DNA from: JBBRLG01 sp038231495
Lineage (GTDB): Bacteria > Planctomycetota > Planctomycetia > Gemmatales > Gemmataceae
Direction of reading: 5' to 3'
Length of the DNA: 5,189 nucleotides
NCBI GenBank assembly: GCA_038231495.1
Contig: JBBRLG010000528.1
Span: 1-5,189, forward strand
The position numbers and the translations under genes are program-made. Shown here piece by piece: positions 1-5,188 of this stretch. How positions within the stretch are numbered: the stretch's first letter is position 1; every line of letters begins with the position of its first letter. The notes beneath the pieces were generated by a model. It saw only the letters and a list, made by a program, of their open reading frames with translations. It was not told the origin of the DNA and did not search any database.

Positions 1-140
1 CCTGGATTGGCGCTGGCAATCGCCGGACATGGCCGCCCAATTGAAGGCGGGCATCGCGATCAAACCGCCCAAGCCGCAACCCCAAGCAGCGCAAGTGGCT
101 TGCGACGCAGCTGCATGACCCCTAATTGGGAACGGGCCCC
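1..140 (+). repeat. Left copy of 140-bp inverted repeat (IS 3' end)
   Basis: Base i of this copy pairs with base 5181-i on the right, so 1-140 is the reverse complement of 5041-5180 except at position 29 (a) against 5152 (g). Identity stops at 140/141, where the tip reads GGGGCCCGTTCCC on the minus strand. The outer limit coincides with the window edge, so the repeat probably continues outward. It contains the inward-reading tail of an open frame, as expected for an insertion sequence end. Confidence 0.9.
2..118 (+). CDS. C-terminal tail of unidentified ORF in left repeat, probable transposase (partial)
   Basis: The frame is open from the window edge and ends at TGA 116-118. It gives 38 residues beginning LDWRWQSPD and ending ACDAAA, with a Lys/Pro/Gln-rich stretch before the end. 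The same frame, with one residue change (Met here, Leu on the right), occurs in the right repeat. Both end 22 bases inside the repeat edge. An ORF closing just before the terminus of a duplicated sequence is typical of an IS transposase, but no DDE or other catalytic motif lies in the visible part, so the family is not assigned. The gene converges on the minus-strand gene that starts at 726, which is read antisense through this copy. The 5' part lies outside the window. Confidence 0.5.
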   Translation: MDWRWQSPDMAAQLKAGIAIKPPKPQPQAAQVACDAAA

Positions 141-726
141 CCTCAGGTGGGACAGCCATTCCTCGACGTCGGAGTTCCGCTTCGGCCGCCAGCGCCACCT
201 TCTTCGCCTCCTTGCCGGCAACGCTGCGTTTGCCGTGGTGAGACAGTTTCTTCCGGGCGTCCCGCAACATACACAGGAGTTGCCTCTTGGTACGACGGCG
301 GGCGTCAGCGGCGTATCCGTCGGTGGTAATGCCCGCTGTAGCCGGCGACGGTATTGGCGCAGGCTGTGAGCGGCGAACCTCCACTTTCTGCTTCGGCGGC
401 TCGGCGGGCGGCTGATGGTGCGCGGGTGGCCCGCCCCGCTGCTGCCAGTAACTTTGGTACAGCTCGTGACCGGGCGGGGGACCGAGCAGCTGCCAGCACA
501 CCTTCCGGACGTGCGGCTTGAGGGAGACGACCCTCGTCTTCTCGTCGGTGACCGTCAACTCGAGCAGGACCTGGTTCATGCGGATCGAGGCGTAGGTTTT
601 GACCAGGGTTTGGGCCTTCTCCTTGAGATCGGCTTCGCGGATGCCACCGTAGCTGACCATGCGGGCTAGCTCGAACATGGCGGGGTCAAAATAGAGGCGG
701 ACCGCGAGAGGCTCTTGCTTCGTCAT
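3..726 (-). CDS. Unrecognised basic, proline-rich protein; 3' end runs into the left repeat (partial)
   Basis: The start is ATG 724-726, supported by AAAGGAG (minus strand, 732-738) five bases upstream, the best ribosome binding site in the window. Codons 1-195 lie outside the repeat. From codon 196 the frame reads antisense through the left repeat and is still open at the window edge, so the native 3' end has probably been replaced. Visible features are a mixed alpha/beta-looking N-terminal part (residues 1-90, beginning MTKQEPLAVRLYFDP), a Pro-rich linker (about 95-128) and a strongly basic helical part (about 142-190) with RRRTKR and many Lys/Arg/Ala. The basic tail suggests nucleic-acid contact, which is only inference. 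No family was recognised. It lies downstream of the recombinase, separated by a terminator and a hairpin, so it is probably expressed separately. Confidence 0.7.
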   Translation of the reverse strand, partial: MTKQEPLAVRLYFDPAMFELARMVSYGGIREADLKEKAQTLVKTYASIRMNQVLLELTVTDEKTRVVSLKPHVRKVCWQLLGPPPGHELYQSYWQQRGGPPAHHQPPAEPPKQKVEVRRSQPAPIPSPATAGITTDGYAADARRRTKRQLLCMLRDARKKLSHHGKRSVAGKEAKKVALAAEAELRRRGMAVPPEGGPFPIRGHAAASQATCAAWGCGLGGLIAMPAFNWAAMSGDCQRQS

Positions 727-730
727 GGGT

Positions 731-769
731 GCTCCTTTCGGTGAAAGAACTGACTCGGACCGAAGGAGC
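731..769 (-). promoter_or_regulatory. Hairpin enclosing the Shine-Dalgarno of the gene starting at 726
   Basis: Bases 731-742 (gctcctttcggt) are complementary to 759-769 (accgaaggagc) with one bulged base, across a 16-base loop. In minus-strand RNA the 3' arm contains AAAGGAG, the ribosome binding site of the gene starting at 726, and the stem ends five bases before its ATG. A folded stem of 11 pairs would hide the binding site and reduce translation. The same dyad could instead be an operator for a dimeric repressor. The complementarity is seen directly; the function is inferred. Confidence 0.6.
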
Positions 770-821
770 GTGCCGCGTGGACCCGGCTGGCGCAAGTGGA
801 GGTATTGCAGGTGCAAGGCAT

Positions 822-844
822 AAAAGTCACCGCCTTCTGGCGGT
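822..844 (-). terminator. Rho-independent-type terminator downstream of the recombinase
   Basis: On the minus strand ACCGCC, a four-base AGAA loop and GGCGGT form a perfect six-pair GC-rich stem (829-844), followed by GAC and then TTTT (822-825). It lies 60 bases past the recombinase stop and is well placed to end transcription of the cassette. The T-tract is short, so termination may be partial. Confidence 0.6.
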
Positions 845-903
845 CATCCCTCTTCTGTTTCCGCTTCCCTCGGTTTTACACTCGCCGCACATTGATCACA
901 GTC

Positions 904-2595
904 TCAAGCCATCTTCGCCGCTTCCAAAGGAAGCGTGTAGATGGAGTTTTTGCCTGCATCAAGCCAAAAAGTTCGGATGGCGTCCAGGATGCCCAGCCAA
1001 GAGTCCACGATTTCCGGTTTTTTCGCTCTGGCCAGCACTTTCCGGCGTTCGGATTGGGTGCCGTCGGGCACGCCGGCCAGTGGAAAGCCCGCGACGGCCG
1101 CGAAAGGCTCTCGAAAGGTGGCGTTGACGTGGTGGTTCTCCAGAGTGAGTTTTGAGCAGAGGAGGAAGAGCGCGGCCCGCTTGTCATCGACGGACGCCAC
1201 GCTGAATTTTTTCTCGATGTGCTGCGTGAAAGTGAAGAACTGCTCGAAGTCCAATGTGGACACTTCTCCCAGGCGTTCATCCGCGGCCAGCTGCCGCTGG
1301 ACCAATTCCAGCTCCTGTTTGATCGTCGTTTTTTGCGTAAGGTATTCGTCGTCCGACAGGAGATCGCCGCGCGCGTTGGCCGGCGAGATCTTGAGTTGCA
1401 GAAGGCCGGCGAGGCGCTCGTGACAGGCGTTGGTTTGTGACTGGAGCTTCTGGCGGCGGGCGGCGGAGAACTGGGCCTGCGCCGCGTGGCTCAGTTTCAG
1501 TCGGGCGAAGGCATAGTCAAGGTAGGATTGGGGGAGCCGCAGGCTGGCCAACAGGTTCGTGAACTGCTTCCCGATAACTTCCTCACGAGTCCAGGCGCGC
1601 TGCGTACAGCCGCCGGCGCGTTGGGTGCAGTGGTAGTAAACGTGCCCCTTCTGCCGCTCCGCAGTGATCGGGCGCCCACAGCTGCCGCACACCATCACGC
1701 AACCACCGAAGGAAAAGAGGTGGCGGCGATACCGCCCCTTCCTCTTCCGGCCGACGGCCTCTTGAACGCGGTCATACAATTCCTTGCTGACGAGCGCTTC
1801 GTGCCGGATGTTCTCGGCGTGGAGCTTGCCGTTGTAACGGATGACGCCGTAATAGTAGGGATTCGTGAGCAGGTTCCACACGGCCGTTTTGCTGAGCGCC
1901 TTGCCGTTCTTGGCCCGCAGGCCCATGCGGTAACTGAGTGCCCGCAGGGCCGCCAAGGAGCGTGTCCCGCGGGCCGCCTCGACGAAGAGCCGGGCGACCA
2001 GCGGGCCGTCCACCGGGTCGATCTCCTCGCGGCGCAGGGGCCGGTCGAGTTTCAACAGGAGGAGATACTTTTCCGGCGCGTCCCGGCCCTTGGTGATGTG
2101 CCCGTCGCGGTTGATGTTCAGGTAGCCCGGCGGGACCATGCCCGGATACTCCCCTTTGAGGAGTTTCGACACGACGTCGCGTCGAACGAACTGGCTCGTG
2201 TCGTCCGAACTCTTCTTCGCCATGGCGAAATGGATCTGCATGATGAACTTGTCGTCCCCGTTATTGGTGTAGGTCTTCTCCAGGGTGGCGATCTCACGGA
2301 CAAGGCCCTCGTCCATCATGTAGATCAGCCGCCCGCCGTCGAAACTGTTCCTCGCCAGCCGCGTCAGGTGGTAGGTGAGGACGCCGTTCGCGTCGCCCTT
2401 TTCCAGGCGATTGAGCATGGCGGCAAAGAGCGGCCGGCCGGTCTTGTAGGCCGTCTGGTTCTCCACGTAGGTGTCGATGACGTTCAAGCCGCGGCGTGCC
2501 GCGTGCTCCGAGAGCAAGCGCTTTTGGGCCTCGGTCCCGAGGATCTGGCGATCCTCCCGGTCGGTCGATTTTCGGCAGTACAGGAAGTAGTTCAT
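904..2595 (-). CDS. Large serine recombinase (site-specific integrase/resolvase family)
   Basis: This 563-residue protein should cut and rejoin DNA at attachment sites through a 5'-phosphoserine intermediate, integrating or excising a mobile element. The N-terminal resolvase domain (about 1-150) opens with YCRKST, giving nucleophile Ser10. GRPLFAAML at 53-61 and LTRLARN at 77-83, with Arg79 and Arg82, match the family's active-site block. The 'recombinase' DNA-binding domain spans about 155-285. A zinc ribbon follows, with Cys303 and Cys306 (CGSC) and Cys323 and Cys330. A coiled-coil-like helical stretch lies at about 365-445, then a C-terminal tail. Length and domain order are those of a complete large serine recombinase. 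The ATG at 2595 is used because a TAA lies in frame 30 bases upstream; there is no clear Shine-Dalgarno. It is last in the cassette, 107 bases after the 53-residue gene, and is followed by a terminator. The gene appears intact. Confidence 0.95.
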   Translation of the reverse strand: MNYFLYCRKSTDREDRQILGTEAQKRLLSEHAARRGLNVIDTYVENQTAYKTGRPLFAAMLNRLEKGDANGVLTYHLTRLARNSFDGGRLIYMMDEGLVREIATLEKTYTNNGDDKFIMQIHFAMAKKSSDDTSQFVRRDVVSKLLKGEYPGMVPPGYLNINRDGHITKGRDAPEKYLLLLKLDRPLRREEIDPVDGPLVARLFVEAARGTRSLAALRALSYRMGLRAKNGKALSKTAVWNLLTNPYYYGVIRYNGKLHAENIRHEALVSKELYDRVQEAVGRKRKGRYRRHLFSFGGCVMVCGSCGRPITAERQKGHVYYHCTQRAGGCTQRAWTREEVIGKQFTNLLASLRLPQSYLDYAFARLKLSHAAQAQFSAARRQKLQSQTNACHERLAGLLQLKISPANARGDLLSDDEYLTQKTTIKQELELVQRQLAADERLGEVSTLDFEQFFTFTQHIEKKFSVASVDDKRAALFLLCSKLTLENHHVNATFREPFAAVAGFPLAGVPDGTQSERRKVLARAKKPEIVDSWLGILDAIRTFWLDAGKNSIYTLPLEAAKMA

Positions 2596-2702
2596 CGGGG
2601 CGATTGGAACGCGCGGTGGGGAGAATTACAACGCGCTGCGGAGAGATGGAATTGACGCGGCCGAAGAGCGTGGCCTGGCGCGCCGTCGAACGGAACCGGT
2701 TT
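2596..2702 (-). other. 107-bp leader between the small gene and the recombinase
   Basis: No gene was found here. The stretch contains the palindromes AACCGGTT (2694-2701) and GGCGCGCC (2677-2684). A weak -10-like TGTAAT lies on the minus strand near 2630 without a matching -35 box. Neither palindrome is surprising in GC-rich DNA. The leader is long enough to hold a separate recombinase promoter, but none can be defended from sequence alone. Confidence 0.3.
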
Positions 2703-2864
2703 TCATTCAGAAGGGAAGGGAGGGTCAACCCCGGTGGCAAAGGCAACGAGGCGGATCAGGCGCTCGGCGTACGCACGGGCCTGCTCGTCCGTGACGTCCT
2801 TTCCCGTCTCCTGACGGTAAAGGGCGCGGAACTCGGCCACGTCGCGGGCGGTCAATTCTTTCAT
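2703..2864 (-). CDS. Small helical accessory protein (53 aa), translationally coupled to the primase
   Basis: This short frame begins MKELTARDVAEFRALYRQET and ends DPPFPSE. ATG 2862-2864 overlaps the primase stop in an ATGA arrangement, so ribosomes can pass straight from one to the next, which would explain the lack of a ribosome binding site. The pattern is two amphipathic helices: residues 4-19, then 23-45 with TDEQARAYAERLIRLV, joined by a GKDV turn. From memory, small proteins of this shape (FxxLYxxxxGxxLTDEEAxxxAxxLLxLV) are common beside serine recombinases in mobile elements; that link is family knowledge, not shown here. No function is known to me. A role as partner or regulator of the recombinase or primase is only a suggestion. 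The overlap, residue composition and position argue that it is real. Confidence 0.75.
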   Translation of the reverse strand: MKELTARDVAEFRALYRQETGKDVTDEQARAYAERLIRLVAFATGVDPPFPSE

Positions 2865-3982
2865 CGCCCGTAGGAGGAAGTTGGCAGTCCTCCGCCAAAG
2901 CCTGCCGTTCCCGGTGTGGTCTGTACCCTCTCAATCTTGAAGGGCAGTGCCGCCCCGCCGCCCTCGATTCGGACATCCACACGGACCAGGACGTCTGCGC
3001 TCCCTTCCTTCACGCCTCCTCGCCCCTCGCGCTGCCTGCCGGTCCGTTCGCGGCGCGCGATGCTCGCGAAGACGGAGCGCAGTTCCCGCTCCGGAAGGCG
3101 TACGGCGTTTTTCTGGTTCCACTCCTTCAGGCCGCCCCAGCCCGCCGTTTCCCAGAGGTGTTCCGGCAGGCGCCCGAGGATGGCGCCGACAATTGAGGCG
3201 GCCGTCGCATTGCGCCGACCCTCCGGAACGCCGTCTAGTTCCAGCTGCCGGCGAGGCGGCTGCCCCCCCTCGGCGGCGTTTGGTGGTGCAGGTGCCGGTT
3301 CATCTCTCCTTCCGGTCCCGTGGAACACCTCCCAGGCGTCGAGGACGCTGCGAACCGTCGTGAGGTCGTAGGGCGGGATCGAAGCGGCGTTGTCCGACAG
3401 GAGCCGGCAGAGGAAAGGAGAAGGCCCCTTGAACTGGAGCGTGCAGGGGACGCGCAGGACTTGCGTCAGCAGGACGGCATTGGCGTCGCCGCCGAGCAGG
3501 GACACCAGCCTGTGGTTCAACGCACCGGCTTCCCGGACGCCGGCTTCCGAGCGCTGGGGTTGCACGCGGAAGATGGCGTGGAAGCCGTGGCGCGTTTCGA
3601 TGAGCCAGTGTGCCTTGAGCGGGAACGGCAAGAAACGTTTTACCAGGTAGTCGTCCTTGCGACGGTCGATCTCCGCGGCCGAGAGCGAGCGGCGCTCCGC
3701 GGCAGTCAACAGGTCGATATCGACGCCCAGGTTGCGGAAGCAGAGAAACCCCTCTTTCGTCCGCGACGTCCCGAACGCCTGCAAGGAGAAGCCCACCGCG
3801 CACCGCTCGCACTGCTTGCGGCGCGCGGTGTCGAGGTCGAAGGTACGCGCCGACAGCGCCTTGGCCGGGTCTTTGGCGGCGGTGTCGTCGTAGTATTGAA
3901 TCCAGCAGCCGGGTTGGGCCGCGAGGAATTTTGCGGGGGTGATCGGGGGCGACTGCCGGCGGGTGGCGAGAGGGGAAAGCAT
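2861..3982 (-). CDS. RepB-like archaeo-eukaryotic primase with PriCT-1 domain
   Basis: This 373-residue protein probably primes replication of the element, making short primers at its origin. The N-terminal half (about 20-215) fits the RepB-like primase fold: GVDIDL at 86-91 supplies the DxD metal pair Asp88/Asp90, the HGFHAIFRV segment supplies His135, and GGDANAV supplies Asp166. RVPCTLQFK (178-186, preceded by VL) matches the family's 'R-x-P-G-x-x-N-x-K' block, with Cys and Gln in place of the usual Gly and Asn. Residues 251-310 look like PriCT-1: PEGRRN at 253-258, then a helical stretch ending LPERELRSVFASI. The last 60 residues are Gly/Arg-rich and unassigned. No Walker A motif or helicase domain is fused, so unwinding must come from the host or elsewhere. 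ATG 3982 lies 37 bases after the DUF5659-like stop without a clear ribosome binding site. The 3' end overlaps the next start by four bases. Confidence 0.82.
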   Translation of the reverse strand: MLSPLATRRQSPPITPAKFLAAQPGCWIQYYDDTAAKDPAKALSARTFDLDTARRKQCERCAVGFSLQAFGTSRTKEGFLCFRNLGVDIDLLTAAERRSLSAAEIDRRKDDYLVKRFLPFPLKAHWLIETRHGFHAIFRVQPQRSEAGVREAGALNHRLVSLLGGDANAVLLTQVLRVPCTLQFKGPSPFLCRLLSDNAASIPPYDLTTVRSVLDAWEVFHGTGRRDEPAPAPPNAAEGGQPPRRQLELDGVPEGRRNATAASIVGAILGRLPEHLWETAGWGGLKEWNQKNAVRLPERELRSVFASIARRERTGRQREGRGGVKEGSADVLVRVDVRIEGGGAALPFKIERVQTTPGTAGFGGGLPTSSYGR

Positions 3983-4019
3983 CGAGGCGAGGGGAAGAAA
4001 ACGGCGTGGGCGTGGGCGC

Positions 4020-4262
4020 TTAGGACTGCGTGAAAGACCGGCTCTTGAGCTGCCGGAGTGCCGCGAAGAGGCGGACAGGCGCGAGGGGCGTGGCGACGCC
4101 GCTCCAGTAGAGCCGCAGCAGGTCGTGCAACCGCTCGTCGGCGGTAAACCGGAACTCGACCTTCTTGGGGCCGAGGCGTCTGCAACCCGTGAGGAGAGCG
4201 CCCTCGCTCAGAACATAGCTCGCCAGATACGGGTCGTTGGTCTTGTAGTGCGGCGCACTCAT
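4020..4262 (-). CDS. DUF5659-like small protein
   Basis: This is an 80-residue protein beginning MSAPHYKTNDPYLASYVL. The opening KTND-YLAS, a central short strand pair (CRRLGPKKVEFRFT), the helix around LHDLLRLYWSG and the closing ALRQLKSRSF match my recollection of DUF5659, a family of about 75 residues often found near recombinases and replication genes of mobile elements. Its function is unknown. The frame is open upstream to an ATG at 4409, but that extension has a non-protein-like composition and overlaps a hairpin region. I therefore start at ATG 4260-4262, just before the conserved part; ATG 4292 is another option. No Shine-Dalgarno precedes either. It is first in the cassette, 37 bases before the primase, which suggests co-transcription and possibly a regulatory role. 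Confidence 0.7.
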   Translation of the reverse strand: MSAPHYKTNDPYLASYVLSEGALLTGCRRLGPKKVEFRFTADERLHDLLRLYWSGVATPLAPVRLFAALRQLKSRSFTQS

Positions 4263-4584
4263 ACGCGGGCAGGGGAAAAGCGTCGCCAGCATCGGCGCAT
4301 CCGGTGCTTTCGTCCCTCCCACGGTTCTGTCACTTCTCCCACAGAATGTGGGGAAGCGGGTTTCGTGGTGTTTCCAATTGCCGTTTAGACTCCACATTAC
4401 TGAAGACACCGCATGTCGTAGTCTCGATGATTCACATGTGCATAGGGCGATCAGACCGCATCAGTTTGGCGGCATTGCGATGTACGCTGAGGTGTTGCGG
4501 ACCGACGCACGCAAGGCTTGGATGGATTGCAGGAACTTTAATAAGCGGCGCCTGTAGGCTGATGTCCTTATGTCCTGCGTCGAA
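4263..4584. other. Intergenic region upstream of the cassette; candidate promoter/origin region
   Basis: About 320 bases carry no convincing gene, and the stretch looks less GC-rich than the genes around it. Visible elements are a bulged hairpin at 4333-4356, CTCCCAC direct repeats at 4316-4322 and 4336-4342, the palindrome CACATGTG at 4433-4440, and a tandem ATGTCCT at 4562-4568 and 4570-4576. Its place just upstream of a primase-containing cassette makes it the most likely site for the cassette promoter and, if the element replicates, its origin. No consensus -35/-10 pair stood out on the minus strand, and there is no iteron array of the usual plasmid kind. Confidence 0.4.
4333..4356. promoter_or_regulatory. 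Bulged inverted repeat upstream of the DUF5659-like gene
   Basis: CTTC-T-CCCACA, a GAA loop, then TGTGGG-GAAG gives ten base pairs with one bulged T. The loop is short and no T-tract follows on either strand, so it does not look like a terminator. Its location 70-95 bases before the chosen start of the DUF5659-like gene suits an operator, a leader-RNA hairpin or an origin structure. The arms share CTCCCAC with a direct repeat 20 bases to the left. Confidence 0.4.
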
Positions 4585-5040
4585 TCAGAATGCCCCCTCG
4601 TACTCTGAAGCCGAAGGGGTCGGCCGCTGAATGCTGAGCGGCTCGGGGTAAATGTGCAGCGCGTCGCCGACGCGATAGGCAAAATGGATGTCTTGCGGCG
4701 TGTTGCGGTCTTTCAGGGCTCCATTATAGTGGCCGTACGCCGCCCCGAAGTCCTCGGCGTGGGTGCAGTAGGGCACCATCACGCTGATCATGCGCTGGTT
4801 GACGCGAAACAGGCAGCTCACCGCGAACATTCGCCGCTCTTCGGGACCGTCTTTCCGGAGGTGGAACCAGAGTAGTCCGTCACTCACCGTGTTACAGTGG
4901 TCTTCAGGGACCTCGTTGAGGAAGACGTTGACCGCTCCTTTGAACTTGGAGAAATAGCTGACCGACTGAGCCTTGGTCGCCGTGTCCTTGAAGAAGTTCG
5001 CAAGCGGCTGGCGCAGGCAATCGCCGGCGGGCATAAACAC
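4585..5040 (-). CDS. Unrecognised hypothetical protein, 5' end truncated by the right repeat
   Basis: About 151 residues are read from the repeat edge (GTG at 5038-5040) to TGA 4585-4587. Upstream in the same frame the repeat contributes only five codons before a TAA, so the original N-terminus is lost. Translation could restart only at TTG 5055, GTG 5040 or ATG 5034, none with a ribosome binding site. The body has a globular composition with many aromatics (LANFFKDT; SYFSKFKGAVNVFLNEVPED; LLWFHLRKDGPEERR; MISVMVPYCTHAEDFGAAYG). It lacks membrane segments or a recognisable catalytic motif, and ends in a polar tail. The good protein-like composition argues that it was a real gene before the repeat arrived. 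No family was recognised. Confidence 0.6.
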   Translation of the reverse strand: MFMPAGDCLRQPLANFFKDTATKAQSVSYFSKFKGAVNVFLNEVPEDHCNTVSDGLLWFHLRKDGPEERRMFAVSCLFRVNQRMISVMVPYCTHAEDFGAAYGHYNGALKDRNTPQDIHFAYRVGDALHIYPEPLSIQRPTPSASEYEGAF

Positions 5041-5180
5041 GGGGCCCGTTCCCAATTAGGGGTCATGCAGCTGCGTCGCAAGCCACTTGCGCTGCTTGGG
5101 GTTGCGGCTTGGGCGGTTTGATCGCGATGCCCGCCTTCAATTGGGCGGCCAGGTCCGGCGATTGCCAGCGCCAATCCAGG
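5041..5180 (-). repeat. Right copy of 140-bp inverted repeat (IS 3' end)
   Basis: This is the reverse complement of 1-140 with one mismatch (g5152). Identity with the left copy begins exactly at 5041; base 5040 already differs. The nine bases 5181-5189 continue the same open frame outward, so the element extends beyond the window. The inner tip reads GGGGCCCGTTCCC on the plus strand. Confidence 0.9.
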
Positions 5181-5188
5181 CGGCGATC
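5063..5188 (-). CDS. C-terminal tail of unidentified ORF in right repeat, probable transposase (partial)
   Basis: Reading inward on the minus strand, the frame enters as DRRLDWRWQSPDL and ends at TGA 5063-5065, giving 41 visible residues. It is the counterpart of the frame at 2-118, with Leu in place of Met at one position. The only base difference between copies is therefore a missense change, consistent with recent duplication. The three extra N-terminal residues show that coding continues outside the window. No catalytic residue is visible, so transposase identity rests on the duplicated, inverted, IS-end layout. Confidence 0.5.
   Translation of the reverse strand, partial: DRRLDWRWQSPDLAAQLKAGIAIKPPKPQPQAAQVACDAAA

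Larger units (their letters stand above)
1..5180. mobile_element. Composite-transposon-like unit: inverted terminal copies flanking a primase/recombinase cassette
   Basis: The two ends of the window are inverted copies of one 140-base sequence. Between them lie a replication primase, a large serine recombinase and small accessory genes, all on the minus strand. The outer parts of both copies fall outside the window, so full insertion sequences and any target-site duplications cannot be seen. The inference is that two copies of one IS in inverted orientation bound about 4.9 kb of plasmid- or island-derived DNA. Whether the whole unit moves by IS transposition, or the IS copies merely landed in an older integrative element, cannot be decided here. 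A fold-back assembly artefact is unlikely because the interior is not self-complementary and the copies differ by one base. Confidence 0.45.

Noticed and set aside
7..369. 120-residue plus-strand frame crossing the left repeat edge
   Set aside because: It is out of frame with the duplicated ORF tail at 2-118, and past the repeat it is antisense to the gene starting at 726. The matching frame in the right copy diverges at the repeat edge, so it is not a conserved gene.
1486..2655. 389-residue plus-strand open frame opposite the recombinase
   Set aside because: It is antisense to a clear serine recombinase with intact catalytic and zinc motifs. Long antisense frames are expected in GC-rich coding DNA, and its composition shows no recognisable domain.
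3320..4033. 237-residue plus-strand open frame opposite the primase
   Set aside because: It mirrors the primase codons (Arg/Glu/Gly/Ala-rich, no domain) and is best explained as a GC-rich shadow frame.
4263..4409. 49-residue N-terminal extension of the DUF5659-like gene from ATG 4409
   Set aside because: The extra residues are low in secondary-structure propensity, overlap the bulged hairpin, and lie outside the conserved family length. The ATG at 4262 sits just before the conserved KTND motif.
4304..4630. 108-residue plus-strand frame in the intergenic region
   Set aside because: It is Cys/Arg/Ser-rich with no motif, spans hairpins and overlaps the end of the minus-strand gene at 4585. It has no ribosome binding site.
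4623..4642. GCCGCT/AGCGGC inverted repeat near the 3' end of the right-hand gene
   Set aside because: It lies inside the coding frame, before the stop, and no T-tract follows, so it is not supported as a terminator.
5012..5033. Second partial match to the repeat (GGCAATCGCCGG, also in 15-26) just inside the right copy
   Set aside because: The identity covers only about 12 bases of GC-rich sequence inside a coding frame with different codon phase. It looks like coincidence rather than a nested IS end.
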